From contig JH720352.1 in the NCBI GenBank assembly GCA_000231825.2, forward strand, positions 115,759-179,758: DNA of 64,000 nucleotides. Reading direction: 5' to 3'. The notes beneath the pieces are model-generated. The model worked only from the letters and a program-made list of their open reading frames with translations, had not been told where the DNA came from and made no database searches. This DNA comes from Tetrahymena elliotti 4EA. Lineage: Eukaryota; Ciliophora; Oligohymenophorea; Hymenostomatida; Tetrahymenidae. The translations under genes were made by a program, and so were the position numbers. Numbering within the stretch: the stretch's first letter is position 1; the number at the start of each line of letters is the position of its first letter. Shown one piece after another: positions 63,849-64,000 of the stretch.

Positions 63849-64000
63849 TCAACGATTGATTTTAATTATCTTTTTACTTTTTTAGTAGTATCTTATTGAG
63901 TTGCTATTATCTGGATTTTGAATTTAATCAAGTAAATATTCAATTAATTCTTCATGTTCTTACTTATTTATCACTTTGCTGTTTCCAAGCCAAAATTTGT
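61240..64000. repeat. Segmental duplication, copy 2 (partner at 54,550-57,680)
   Basis: See landmarks under copy 1. It runs into the window end within a family-A gene, so the true end is not visible. Confidence 0.85.
63849..64000 (-). CDS. Family-A protein, beta-like, copy A10 (cut by window end)
   Basis: Last 50 codons of a gene continuing beyond 64000. It reads KFWLGNSKVINKQEHEELIE, then YLLDQIQNPDNSN and a basic end, stop at 63849. It is nearly identical to the A8 C-terminus and open throughout the visible part. Confidence 0.7.

Noticed and set aside
1..64000. CRISPR arrays, bacterial operons, insertion sequences with transposase, viral genes
   Set aside because: None seen; the repeats are long gene-containing duplications and the genes are spliced eukaryotic genes.

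Overview
The window looks like nuclear DNA from an oligohymenophorean ciliate, most likely Tetrahymena or a close relative. Every convincing gene is read with TAA and TAG as glutamine and TGA as the only stop. The DNA is extremely AT-rich. Introns are short, AT-rich and mostly start GTAAAT or GTAATT and end TTAG. There are no bacterial-style operons or ribosome binding sites.

Left third (1-19,000): ordinary, mostly single-copy genes. In order: a small Tim-type mitochondrial chaperone; a 71-residue one-helix membrane protein; a tRNA-Val(AAC); an exon-modular leucine-rich-repeat (LRR) gene with unclear ends; an Aurora-like kinase with a very long Q/N-rich tail; a multi-pass membrane acetyltransferase-like protein of the HGSNAT family; an intact 10-exon LRR gene; and an SR-type splicing factor whose 1.2-kb first intron holds an antisense coding-looking segment and C-rich repeats.

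Right two thirds (19,000-64,000): a tandem array of degenerating segmental duplications, almost all transcribed on the minus strand. Two gene types repeat. Family A is an unrecognised soluble protein of about 220 residues in two subfamilies, alpha and beta. Seven copies are intact, one is cut by the window end, one is frameshifted and two are relics. The second type is a zinc-binding protein that joins a B-box-like cluster to a C-terminal CHY-type zinc finger. Only the copy at 31,648-33,760 is intact; four others are decayed. The usual order in rising coordinates is alpha-A, beta-A, zinc-finger gene.

An unrelated metabolic gene (34,619-38,260) sits inside the array. It encodes a 942-residue fusion of dihydropyrimidinase and beta-ureidopropionase, the last two enzymes of reductive pyrimidine breakdown, joined by a heptad-like and histidine-rich linker. 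All catalytic residues that I could align are present in both halves. This is the most notable finding in the window.

All coordinates were worked out by hand from the sequence. Exon joins were accepted where GT-AG borders and reading phase agreed. No database search was possible.
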